64,000 nucleotides of DNA from Megalopta genalis (taxonomy: Eukaryota; Arthropoda; Insecta; Hymenoptera; Halictidae), in assembly GCF_051020955.1 (NCBI RefSeq), contig NW_027476284.1, positions 279,977-343,976 of the forward strand. Reading direction: 5' to 3'. The notes under the pieces are model-generated. The model searched no databases and had not been told where the DNA came from. It saw only the letters and a program-made list of their open reading frames with translations. The position numbers were made by a program, and so were the translations under genes. The stretch's first letter is position 1; every line of letters begins with the position of its first letter. Shown in pieces: positions 37,401-49,256 of this stretch.

Positions 37401-38300
37401 CTGACAAACTATGAAACTAAGAAACTAAGAAACTAAGAAACTAAGAAACTAAGAAACTAAGAAACTAAGAAACTAAAAAACTAAGAAACTAAGAAAATAA
37501 GAAACTAAGAAACTAAGAAACTAAGAAACTAAGAAAATAAGAAACTAAGAAACTAAGAAACTAAGAAACTAAGAAACTAAGAAACTAAGAAACTAAGAAA
37601 CTAAGAAACTAAGAAACTAAGAAACTAAGAAACTAAGAAACTAAGAAACTAAGAAACTAAGAAACTAAGAAACTAAGAAACTAAGAAACTAAGAAACTTA
37701 GAAACTAAGAAACTAAGAAACTAAGAAACTAAGAAACTAAGAAACTAAGAAACTAAGAAACTAAGAAACTAAGAAACTAAGAAACTAAGAAACTAAGAAA
37801 CTAAGAAACTAAGAAATTAAGAAATTAAGAAATTAAGAAACTAAGAAACTAAGAAACCAAGAAACTAAGAAACGAACAAACTGACAAACTGACAAACTAA
37901 GAAACTAAGAAACTAAGAAACTAAGAAACGAACAAACTGACAAACTAAGAAACTAAGAAACTAAGAAACTAAGAAACTAAGAAACTAAGAAACTAAGAAA
38001 CTAAGAAACTAAGAAACTCAGAAACTAAGAAACTAAGAAACGAACAAACTGACAAACTGACAAACTGACAAACTATGAAACTAAGAAACTCAGAAACTAA
38101 GAAACTAAGAAACTAAGAAATTAAGAAACTAAGAAACTAAGAAACTAAGAAACTAAGAAACTAAGAAACTAAGAAACTAAGAAACTCAGAAACTAAGAAA
38201 CTAAGAAACTAAGAAACTAAGAAACGAACAAACTGACAAACTGACAAACTGACAAACTATGAAACTAAGAAACTAAGAAACTAAGAAACTAAGAAACTAA

Positions 38301-41300
38301 GAAACTAAGAAACTAAGAAACTAAGAAACTAAGAAACTAAGAAACTAAGAAACTAAGAATCTAAGAAACTAAGAAACTAAGAAACTAAGAAACTAAGAAA
38401 CTAAGAAACTAAGAAACTAAGAAACTAAGAAACTAAGAAACTAAGAAACTAAGAAACTAAGAAACTAAGAAACTAAGAAACTAAGAAACTAAGAAACTAA
38501 GAAACTAAGAAACTAAGAAACTAAGAAACTAAGAAACTAAGAAACTAAGAAACTAAGAAACTAAGAAACTAAGAAACTAAGAAACTATGAAACTAAGAAA
38601 CTAAGAAACTGAGAAACTGAGAAACTAAGAAACTAAGAAACTAAGAAACTAAGAAACTAAGAAACTAAGAAACTAAGAAACTAAGAAACTAAGAAACTAA
38701 GAAACTAAGAAACTAAGAAACTAAGAAACTAAGATACTAAGAAACTGAGAAACTAAGAAACTAAGAAACTAAGATACTAAGAAACTAAGAAACTAAGAAA
38801 CTAAGAAACTAAGAAACTAAGAAACTAAGAAACTAAGAAACTAAGAAACTAAGAAACTAAGAAACTAAGAAACTAAGAAACTAAGAAACTAAGAAACTAA
38901 GAAACTAGGAAACTAAGAAACTAAGAAAATATGAAACTAAGAAACTAACAATCTAAGAAACTAAGAAACTAAGAAACTAAGAAACTAAGAAACTAAGAAA
39001 CTGAGAAACTAAGAAACTAAGAAATTAAGATACTCAGAAACTAAGAAACTAAGAAACTAAGAAACTAAGAAACTAAGAAACTAAGAAACTAAGAAACTAA
39101 GAAACTAAGAAACTAAGAAACTAAGAAACTAAGAAACTAAGAAACTAAGAAACTAAGAAACTAAGAAACTAAGAAACTAAGAAACTAAGAAACTAAGAAA
39201 CTAAGAAACTAAGAAACTAAGAAACTAAGAAACTAAGAAACTATGAAACTAAGAAACTAAGAAACTAAGAAACTAAGAAACTAAGAAACTGACAAACTGA
39301 CAAACTAAGAAACTAAGAAACTAAGAAACTAAGAAACTTAGAAACTAAGAAACTAAGAAACTAAGAAACTAAGAAACTAAGAAACTAAGAAACTAAGAAA
39401 CTAAGAAACTAAGAAACTAAGAAACTGACAAACTGACAAACTGACAAACTGACAAACTAAGAAACTAAGAAACTAAGAAACTAAGAAACTAAGAAACTAA
39501 GAAACTAAGAAACTAAGAAACTAAGAAACTAAGAAACTAAGAAACTAAGAAACTAAGAAACTAAGAAACTGAGAAACTAAGAAAATAAGAAACTAAGAAA
39601 CTAAGAAACTAACAATCTAAGAAACTAAGAAACTAAGAAACTAAGAAACTAAGAAACTAGGAAACTAAGAAACTAGGAAACTAAGAAACTAAGAAACTAA
39701 GAAACTAAGAAACTAAGAAACTAAGAAACTAAGAAACGAACAAACTGACAAACTGACAAACTGACAAACTATGAAACTAAGAAACTAAGAAACTAAGAAA
39801 CTAAGAAACTAAGAAACTAAGAAACTAAGAAACTAAGAAACTAAGAAACTAAGAAACTAAGAAACTAAGAAACTAAGAAACTAAGAAAATAAGAAACTAA
39901 GAAACTAAGAAACTAAGAAACTATGAAACTAAGAAACTAAGAAACTAAGAAACTAAGAAACTAAGAAACTAAGAAACTAAGAAACTAAGAAACTAAGAAA
40001 CTAAGAAACTAAGAAACTAAGAAACTAAGAAACTGAGAAACGGAGAAACTAAGAAACTAAGAAACTAAGAAACTAAGAAACTAAGAAACTAAGAAACTAA
40101 GAAACTAAGAAACTAAGAAACTAAGAAACTAAGAAACTAAGAAACTAAGATACTAAGAAACTGAGAAACTAAGAAACTAAGAAACTAAGATACTAAGAAA
40201 CTAAGAAACTAAGAAACTAAGAAACTAAGAAACTAAGAAACTAAGAAACTAAGAAACTAAGAAACTAAGAAACTAAGAAACTAAGAAACTAGGAAACTAA
40301 GAAACTAAGAAAATATGAAACTAAGAAACTAACAATCTAAGAAACTAAGAAACTAAGAAACTAAGAAACTAAGAAACTAAGAAACTAAGAAACTGAGAAA
40401 CTAAGAAACTAAGAAATTAAGATACTCAGAAACTAAGAAACTAAGAAACTAAGAAACTAAGAAACTAAGAAACTAAGAAACTAAGAAACTAAGAAACTAA
40501 GAAACTAAGAAACTAAGAAACTAAGAAACTAAGAAACTAAGAAACTAAGAAACTAAGAAACTAAGAAACTAAGAAACTAAGAAACTAAGAAACTAAGAAA
40601 CTAAGAAACTAAGAAACTAAGAAACTAAGAAACTAAGAAACTAAGAAACTAAGAAACTAAGAAACTAAGAAACTAAGAAACTAAGAAACTAAGAAACTAA
40701 GAAACTAAGAAACTATGAAACTAAGAAACTAAGAAACTAAGAAACTAAGAAACTAAGAAACTGACAAACTGACAAACTAAGAAACTAAGAAACTAAGAAA
40801 CTAAGAAACTTAGAAACTAAGAAACTAAGAAACTAAGAAACTAAGAAACTAAGAAACTAAGAAACTAAGAAACTAAGAAACTAAGAAACTAAGAAACTAA
40901 GAAACTAAGAAACTAAGAAACTAAGAAACTAAGAAACTAAGAAACTAAGAAACTAAGAAACTAAGAAACTAAGAAACTAAGAAACTAAGAAACTAAGAAA
41001 CTAAGAAACTAAGAAACTAAGAAACTAAGAAACTAAGAAACTAAGAAACTAAGAAACTAAGAAACTAAGAAACTAAGAAACTAAGAAACTAAGGAACTAA
41101 GTAACTAAGAAACTAAGAAACTAAGAAACGAACAAACTGACAAACTAAGAAACGAACAAACTAAGGAACTAAGAAACTAAGAAACTAAGAAACTAAGAAA
41201 CTAAGAAACTAAGAAACTAAGAAACTAAGAAACTAAGAAACTAAGAAACTAAGAAACTAAGAAACTAAGAAACTAAGAAACTAAGAAACTAAGAAACTAA

Positions 41301-44300
41301 GAAACTAAGAAACTAAGAAATTAAGAAATTAAGAAACTAAGAAACTATGAAACGCACAAACTGACAAACTGACAAACTGACAAACTAAGAAACTAAGAAA
41401 CTAAGAAACTAAGAAACTAAGAAACTTAGAAACTAAGAAACTAAGAATCTAAGAAACTAAGAAACTAGGAAACTAAGAAACTAAGAAACTAAGAAACTAA
41501 GAAACTAAGAAACTAAGAAATTAAGAAATTAAGAAATTAAGAAACTAAGAAACTAAGAAACTAAGAAACTAAGAAACTAAGAAACTAAGAAACTATGAAA
41601 CTAAGAAACTAAGAAACTAAGAAACTAAGAAACTAAGATACTAAGAAACTGAGAAACTAAGAAACTAAGAAACTAAGATACTAAGAAACTAAGAAACTAA
41701 GAAACTAAGAAACTAAGAAACTAAGAAACTAAGAAACTAAGAAACTAAGAAACTAAGAAACTAAGAAACTAAGAAACTAAGAAACTAAGAAACTAAGAAA
41801 CTAAGAAACTAGGAAACTAAGAAACTAAGAAAATATGAAACTAAGAAACTAACAATCTAAGAAACTAAGAAACTAAGAAACTAAGAAACTAAGAAACTAA
41901 GAAACTGAGAAACTAAGAAACTAAGAAATTAAGATACTCAGAAACTAAGAAACTAAGAAACTAAGAAACTAAGAAACTAAGAAACTAAGAAACTAAGAAA
42001 CTAAGAAACTAAGAAACTAAGAAACTAAGAAACTAAGAAACTAAGAAACTAAGAAACTAAGAAACTAAGAAACTAAGAAACTAAGAAACTAAGAAACTAA
42101 GAAACTAAGAAACTAAGAAACTAAGAAACTAAGAAACTAAGAAACTATGAAACTAAGAAACTAAGAAACTAAGAAACTAAGAAACTAAGAAACTGACAAA
42201 CTGACAAACTAAGAAACTAAGAAACTAAGAAACTAAGAAACTTAGAAACTAAGAAACTAAGAAACTAAGAAACTAAGAAACTAAGAAACTAAGAAACTAA
42301 GAAACTAAGAAACTAAGAAACTAAGAAACTGACAAACTGACAAACTGACAAACTGACAAACTAAGAAACTAAGAAACTAAGAAACTAAGAAACTAAGAAA
42401 CTAAGAAACTAAGAAACTAAGAAACTAAGAAACTAAGAAACTAAGAAACTAAGAAACTAAGAAACTAAGAAACTGAGAAACTAAGAAAATAAGAAACTAA
42501 GAAACTAAGAAACTAACAATCTAAGAAACTAAGAAACTAAGAAACTAAGAAACTAAGAAACTAGGAAACTAAGAAACTAGGAAACTAAGAAACTAAGAAA
42601 CTAAGAAACTAAGAAACTAAGAAACTAAGAAACTAAGAAACGAACAAACTGACAAACTGACAAACTGACAAACTATGAAACTAAGAAACTAAGAAACTAA
42701 GAAACTAAGAAACTAATAAACTAAGGAACTAAGAAACTAAGAAACTAAGAAACTAAGAAACTAAGAAACTAAGAAACTAAGAAACTAAGAAAATAAGAAA
42801 CTAAGAAACTAAGAAACTAAGAAACTATGAAACTAAGAAACTAAGAAACTAAGAAACTAAGAAACTAAGAAACTAAGAAACTAAGAAACTAAGAAACTAA
42901 GAAACTAAGAAACTAAGAAACTAAGAAACTAAGAAACTGAGAAACGGAGAAACTAAGAAACTAAGAAACTAAGAAACTAAGAAACTAAGAAACTAAGAAA
43001 CTAAGAAACTAAGAAACTAAGAAACTAAGATACTAAGAAACTGAGAAACTAAGAAACTAAGAAACTAAGATACTAAGAAACTAAGAAACTAAGAAACTAA
43101 GAAACTAAGAAACTAAGAAACTAAGAAACTAAGAAACTAAGAAACTAAGAAACTAAGAAACTAAGAAACTAGGAAACTAAGAAACTAAGAAAATATGAAA
43201 CTAAGAAACTAACAATCTAAGAAACTAAGAAACTAAGAAACTAAGAAACTAAGAAACTAAGAAACTAAGAAACTGAGAAACTAAGAAACTAAGAAATTAA
43301 GATACTCAGAAACTAAGAAACTAAGAAACTAAGAAACTAAGAAACTAAGAAACTAAGAAACTAAGAAACTAAGAAACTAAGAAACTAAGAAACTAAGAAA
43401 CTAAGAAACTAAGAAACTAAGAAACTAAGAAACTAAGAAACTAAGAAACTAAGAAACTAAGAAACTAAGAAACTAAGAAACTAAGAAACTAAGAAACTAA
43501 GAAACTAAGAAACTAAGAAACTAAGAAACTAAGAAACTAAGAAACTAAGAAACTAAGAAACTAAGAAACTAAGAAACTAAGAAACTAAGAAACTATGAAA
43601 CTAAGAAACTAAGAAACTAAGAAACTAAGAAACTAAGAAACTGACAAACTGACAAACTAAGAAACTAAGAAACTAAGAAACTAAGAAACTTAGAAACTAA
43701 GAAACTAAGAAACTAAGAAACTAAGAAACTAAGAAACTAAGAAACTAAGAAACTAAGAAACTAAGAAACTAAGAAACTAAGAAACTAAGAAACTAAGAAA
43801 CTAAGAAACTAAGAAACTAAGAAACTAAGAAACTAAGAAACTAAGAAACTAAGAAACTAAGAAACTAAGAAACTAAGAAACTAAGAAACTAAGAAACTAA
43901 GAAACTAAGAAACTAAGAAACTAAGAAACTAAGAAACTAAGAAACTAAGAAACTAAGAAACTAAGAAACTAAGGAACTAAGTAACTAAGAAACTAAGAAA
44001 CTAAGAAACGAACAAACTGACAAACTAAGAAACGAACAAACTAAGGAACTAAGAAACTAAGAAACTAAGAAACTAAGAAACTAAGAAACTAAGAAACTAA
44101 GAAACTAAGAAACTAAGAAACTAAGAAACTAAGAAACTAAGAAACTAAGAAACTAAGAAACTAAGAAACTAAGAAACTAAGAAACTAAGAAACTAAGAAA
44201 TTAAGAAATTAAGAAACTAAGAAACTATGAAACGCACAAACTGACAAACTGACAAACTGACAAACTAAGAAACTAAGAAACTAAGAAACTAAGAAACTAA

Positions 44301-44500
44301 GAAACTTAGAAACTAAGAAACTAAGAATCTAAGAAACTAAGAAACTAGGAAACTAAGAAACTAAGAAACTAAGAAACTAAGAAACTAAGAAACTAAGAAA
44401 TTAAGAAATTAAGAAATTAAGAAACTAAGAAACTAAGAAACTAAGAAACTAAGAAACTAAGAAACTAAGAAACTATGAAACTAAGAAACTAACAATCTAA
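38301..44500 (+). repeat. Zone made of two ~2.9-kb higher-order repeat copies
   Basis: Copy 1 is about 38730-41612 and copy 2 about 41635-44492. Module 2 preceded by AATATGAA is at 38949, 40333, 41853 and 43213, i.e. two per copy (1,384 or 1,360 bp apart). Headless ACTGACAA pairs are at 39289, 40761, 42193 and 43641, and headless four-unit ACTGACAA runs at 39425 and 42329. Double-ACGAACAA boxes are at 41129 and 44009, module 1 with ACGCACAA at 41321 and 44201, truncated module 2 at 39613 and 42517, and the unique ACGGAGAA unit at 40041 and 42945. Module 2 at 44493 belongs to the junction with the next zone and ends in ATTAAGAC-ACTCAGAA. Confidence 0.92.
40073..44492 (+). repeat. 1,540-bp block duplicated at an offset of 2,880 bp with no difference seen
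   Basis: Positions 40073-41612 and 42953-44492 were compared line by line and no mismatch was found. This covers the CTAAGATA pair, ACTAGGAA, AATATGAA, module 2, the ACTGACAA pair, ACTTAGAA, ACTAAGGA-ACTAAGTA, the double-ACGAACAA box, module 1, CTAAGAAT, ACTAGGAA and an ATTAAGAA triplet. The copies diverge at the right edge, where copy 1 continues plain at 41613 and copy 2 enters module 2 at 44493. At the left edge they differ by three monomers next to ACGGAGAA. It is the longest unaltered duplication I could follow by eye. Confidence 0.88.
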
Positions 44501-44984
44501 GAAACTAAGAAACTAAGAAACTAAGAAACTGAGAAACTAAGAAACTAAGAAATTAAGACACTCAGAAACTAAGAAACTAAGAAACTAAGAAACTAAGAAA
44601 CTAAGAAACTAAGAAACTAAGAAACTAAGAAACTAAGAAACTAAGAAACTAAGAAACTAAGAAACTAAGAAACTAAGAAACTAAGAAACTAAGAAACTAA
44701 GAAACTAAGATACTAAGAAACTGAGAAACTAAGAAACTAAGAAACTAAGATACTAAGAAACTAAGAAACTAAGAAACTAAGAAACTAAGAAACTAAGAAA
44801 CTAAGAAACTAAGAAACGAACAAACTGACAAACTAAGAAACGAACAAACTAAGAAACTAAGAAACTAAGAAACTAAGAAACTAAGAAACTAAGAAACTAA
44901 GAAACTAAGAAACTAAGAAACTAAGAAACTAAGAAACTAAGAAACTAAGAAACTAAGAAACTAAGAAACTAAGAAACTAAGAAA

Positions 44985-45080
44985 CTGAGAAACTGAGAAA
45001 CTGAGAAACTGAGAAACTGAGAAACTGAGAAACTGAGAAACTGAGAAACTGAGAAACTGAGAAACTGAGAAACTGAGAAA
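44985..45080 (+). repeat. Longest ACTGAGAA run, 12 monomers
   Basis: Twelve consecutive ACTGAGAA units, the longest run of this variant in the window, flanked by plain monomers and not placed in a recognisable module. The - strand of such a run (TTCTCAGT) has no stop in any frame, but the open stretch is only about 32 codons, lacks an ATG and ends in the flanks, so I do not read it as coding. Other runs of six or more reach 6 to 10 units. Confidence 0.93.
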
Positions 45081-46876
45081 CTAAGAAACTAAGAAACTAA
45101 GAAACTAAGAAACTAAGAAACTAAGAAACTAAGAAACTAAGAAACTAAGAAACTAAGAAACTAAGAAACTGAGAAACTAAGAAACTAAGAAACTAAGAAA
45201 CTAAGAAACTAAGAAACTAAGATACTCAGAAACTAAGAAACTAAGAAGCTAAGAAACTAAGAAACTAAGAAACTAAGAAACTAAGAAACTAAGAAACTAA
45301 GATACTCAGAAACTAAGAAACTAAGAAACTAAGAAACTAAGAAACTAAGAAACTAAGAAACTAAGAAACTAAGAAACTAAGAAAGTAAGAAACTAAGAAA
45401 CTAAGAAACTAAGAAACTAAGAAACTAAGAAACTAATAAACTAAGAAACTAAGAAACTAAGAAACTAAGAAACTAAGAAACTAAGAAACTAAGAAACTAT
45501 GAAACTAAGAAACTAACAATCTAAGAAACTAAGAAACTAAGAAACTAAGAAACTAAGAAACTAAGAAACTGAGAAACTAAGAAACTAAGAAACTAAGAAA
45601 CTAAGAAACTAAGAAACTAAGAAACTAAGAAACTAAGAAACTAAGAAACTAAGAAACTAAGAAACTAAGAAACTAAGAAACTAAGAAACTAAGAAACTAA
45701 GAAACTAAGAAACTAAGAAACTAAGAAACTAAGAAACTAAGAAACTAAGAAACTAAGAAACTAAGAAACTAAGAAACTAAGAAACTAAGAAACTAAGAAA
45801 CTAAGAAACTAAGAAACTAAGAAACTAAGAAACTAAGAAACTAAGGAACTAAGAAACTAAGAAACTAAGAAACTAAGAAACTAAGAAACTAAGAAACTAA
45901 GAAACTAAGAAACTAAGAAACTGAGAAACTAAGAAACGAAGAAACTAAGTAACTAAGAAACTAAGAAACTAAGAAACTAAGAAACTAAGAAACTAAGAAA
46001 CTAAGAAACTAAGAAACTAAGATACTAAGAAACTGAGAAACTAAGAAACTAAGAAACTAAGATACTAAGAAACTAAGAAACTAAGAAACTAAGAAACTAA
46101 GAAACTAAGAAACTAAGAAACTAAGAAACGAACAAACTGACAAACTAAGAAACGAACAAACTAAGAAACTAAGAAACTAAGAAACTAAGAAACTAAGAAA
46201 CTAAGAAACTAAGAAACTAAGAAACTAAGAAACTAAGAAACTAAGAAACTAAGAAACTAAGAAACTAAGAAACTAAGAAACTAAGAAACTAAGATACTAA
46301 GAAACTAAGAAACTAAGAAACTAAGAAACTAGGATACTAAGAAACTAAGAAACTAAGAAACTAAGAAACTAAGAAACTAAGAAACTAAGAAACTAAGAAA
46401 CTAAGAAACTAAGAAACTAAGAAACTAAGAAACTAAGAAACTAAGAAACTAAGAAACTAAGAAACTAAGAAACTAAGAAACTAAGAAACTAAGAAACTAA
46501 GAAACTAAGAAACTAAGAAACTAAGAAACTAAGAAACTAAGAAACTAAGAAACTAAGAAACTAAGAAACTAAGAAACTAAGGAACTAAGAAACTAAGAAA
46601 CTAAGAAACTAAGAAACTAAGAAACTAAGAAACTAAGAAACTAAGAAACTAAGAAACTGAGAAACTAAGAAACGAAGAAACTAAGTAACTAAGAAACTAA
46701 GAAACTAAGAAACTAAGAAACTAAGAAACTAAGAAACTAAGAAACTAAGAAACTAAGAAACTAAGAAACTAAGAAACTAAGAAACTAAGAAACTAAGATA
46801 CTAAGAAACTAAGAAACTAAGAAACTAAGAAACTAAGAAACTAAGAAACTAAGAAACTAAGAAACTAAGAAACTAA

Positions 46877-47244
46877 GATACTAAGAAACTGAGAAACTAA
46901 GAAACTAAGAAACTAAGATACTAAGAAACTAAGAAACTAAGAAACTAAGAAACTAAGAAACTAAGAAACTAAGAAACTAAGAAACGAACAAACTGACAAA
47001 CTAAGAAACGAACAAACTAAGATACTAAGAAACTAAGAAACTAAGAAACTAAGAAACTAAGATACTAAGAAACTGAGAAACTAAGAAACTAAGAAACTAA
47101 GATACTAAGAAACTAAGAAACTAAGAAACTAAGAAACTAAGAAACTAAGAAACTAAGAAACTAAGAAACGAACAAACTGACAAACTAAGAAACGAACAAA
47201 CTAAGAAACTAAGAAACTAAGAAACTAAGAAACTAAGAAACTAA
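46877..47244 (+). repeat. 184-bp direct tandem duplication
   Basis: CTAAGATA, ACTGAGAA, three plain, CTAAGATA, plain monomers and the double-ACGAACAA box at 46877-47060 are followed immediately by the same order at 47061-47244 (184 = 23 x 8). Box starts are 46985 and 47169. This is the shortest adjacent segmental duplication I could define. Confidence 0.85.
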
Positions 47245-48336
47245 GAAACTAAGAAACTAAGAAACTAAGAAACTAAGAAACTAAGAAACTAAGAAACTAA
47301 GAAACTAAGAAACTAAGAAACTAAGAAACTAAGAAACTAAGAAACTAAGAAACTAAGAAACTAAGAAACTAAGAAACTAAGAAACTAAGAAACTAAGAAA
47401 CTAAGAAACTAAGAAACTAAGAAACTAAGAAACTAAGAAACTAAGAAACGAACAAACTGACAAACTAAGAAACGAACAAACTAAGAAACTAAGAAACTAA
47501 GAAACTAAGAAACTAAGAAACTAAGAAACTAAGAAACTAAGAAACTAAGAAACTAAGAAACTAAGAAACTAAGAAACTAAGAAACTAAGAAACTAAGAAA
47601 CTAAGAAACTAAGAAACTAAGAAACTGAGAAACTGAGAAACTGAGAAACTGAGAAACTGACAAACTAAGAAACGAACAAACTAAGAAACTAAGAAACTAA
47701 GAAACTAAGAAACTAAGAAACTAAGAAACTAAGAAACTAAGAAACTAAGAAACTAAGAAACTAAGAAACTAAGAAACTAAGAAACTAAGAAACTAAGAAA
47801 CTAAGAAACTAAGAAACTAAGAAACTAAGAAACTAAGAAACTAAGAAACTAAGAAACTAAGAAACTAAGAAACTAAGAAACTAAGAAACTAAGAAACTAA
47901 GAAACTAAGAAACTAAGAAACTAAGAAACTAAGAAACTAAGAAACTAAGAAACTAAGAAACTAAGAAACTAAGAAACTAAGAAACGAACAAACTGACAAA
48001 CTAAGAAACTAAGAAACTAAGAAACTAAGAAACTAAGAAACTAAGAAACTAAGAAACTAAGAAACTAAGAAACTAAGAAACTCAGAAACTAAGAAACTAA
48101 GAAACTAAGAAACTAAGAAACTAAGAAACTAAGAAACTAAGAAACTAAGAAACTAAGAAACTAAGAAACTAAGAAACTAAGAAACTAAGAAACTAAGAAA
48201 CTAAGAAACTAAGAAACTAAGAAACTAAGAAACTAAGAAACTAAGAAACTAAGAAACTAAGAAACTAAGAAACTAAGAAACTAAGAAACTAAGAAACTAA
48301 GAAACGAACAAACTGACAAACTAAGAAACGAACAAA

Positions 48337-48880
48337 CTAAGAAACTAAGAAACTAAGAAACTAAGAAACTAAGAAACTAAGAAACTAAGAAACTAAGAAA
48401 CTAAGAAACTAAGAAACTAAGAAACTAAGAAACTAAGAAACTAAGAAACTAAGAAACTAAGAAACTAAGAAACTAAGAAACTAAGAAACTAAGAAACTAA
48501 GAAACTAAGAAACTAAGAAACTAAGAAACTAAGAAACTAAGAAACTAAGAAACTAAGAAACTAAGAAACTAAGAAACTAAGAAACTAAGAAACTAAGAAA
48601 CTAAGAAACTAAGAAACTAAGAAACTAAGAAACTAAGAAACTAAGAAACTAAGAAACTAAGAAACTAAGAAACTAAGAAACTAAGAAACTAAGAAACTAA
48701 GAAACTAAGAAACTAAGAAACTAAGAAACTAAGAAACTAAGAAACTAAGAAACTAAGAAACTAAGAAACTAAGAAACTAAGAAACTAAGAAACTAAGAAA
48801 CTAAGAAACTAAGAAACTAAGAAACTAAGAAACTAAGAAACTAAGAAACTAAGAAACTAAGAAACTAAGAAACTAAGAAA
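48337..48880 (+). repeat. Longest uninterrupted canonical tract, 68 monomers
   Basis: 544 bp without a variant seen on reading, from the end of the double box at 48304-48336 to an ACTAAGGA-ACTTAGAA pair at about 48881. The stretch to 49256 continues nearly plain, with only CTAAGAAT (about 49081) and ACTATGAA (about 49161). Confidence 0.88.
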
Positions 48881-49256
48881 CTAAGGAACTTAGAAACTAA
48901 GAAACTAAGAAACTAAGAAACTAAGAAACTAAGAAACTAAGAAACTAAGAAACTAAGAAACTAAGAAACTAAGAAACTAAGAAACTAAGAAACTAAGAAA
49001 CTAAGAAACTAAGAAACTAAGAAACTAAGAAACTAAGAAACTAAGAAACTAAGAAACTAAGAAACTAAGAAACTAAGAAACTAAGAATCTAAGAAACTAA
49101 GAAACTAAGAAACTAAGAAACTAAGAAACTAAGAAACTAAGAAACTAAGAAACTAAGAAACTATGAAACTAAGAAACTAAGAAACTAAGAAACTAAGAAA
49201 CTAAGAAACTAAGAAACTAAGAAACTAAGAAACTAAGAAACTAAGAAACTAAGAAA

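Larger units (their letters stand above)
32609..38300 (+). repeat. Zone made of two ~2.96-kb higher-order repeat copies
   Basis: Copy 1 is about 32609-35304 and copy 2 about 35569-38256, separated by about 260 bp of plain monomers. Landmark pairs: double-ACGAACAA box 32609 and 35569 (offset 2,960); ACGCACAA 32865 and 35849; double box 32945 and 35937 (2,992); ACGAACAA with three ACTGACAA then ACTATGAA 33321 and 36313; ACGCACAA 33521 and 36505; ACTGAGAA run 33737-33792 and 36721-36768 (seven and six units); double box 34017 and 37001 (2,984); module 1 at 34849 and 37817; boxes 35081 and 38041, and 35273 and 38225 (2,952). The preceding ATTAAGAA triplet at 33481 is ATGAAGAA-ATTAAGAA at 36473. 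ACTGACAA followed directly by ACTATGAA is a signature of this zone. Confidence 0.92.
44501..48336 (+). repeat. Zone of double-ACGAACAA boxes
   Basis: Double boxes (ACGAACAA, ACTGACAA, ACTAAGAA, ACGAACAA) start at about 44816, 46128, 46984, 47168, 47448 and 48304. At 47657-47680 a box has lost its first ACGAACAA and is joined directly to a four-unit ACTGAGAA run (47625-47656). A single box is at 47985. Most boxes are preceded by the same lead: CTAAGATA, ACTGAGAA, three plain units, CTAAGATA (44711, 46021, 46877, 47061). The last caatct of the window is at 45517, without the usual downstream ACTCAGAA. ACTGAGAA-plain-ACGAAGAA-CTAAGTAA occurs at 45921 and 46657 (offset 736). There is no ATTAAGAA triplet in the zone. 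Plain tracts of over 250 bp lie at about 45577-45840 and 47681-47984. Confidence 0.9.

Noticed and set aside
44985..45080. Open reading frame on the - strand of the ACTGAGAA run
   Set aside because: About 32 codons, no ATG start, closed by the flanking plain monomers on both sides, with simple-repeat composition.
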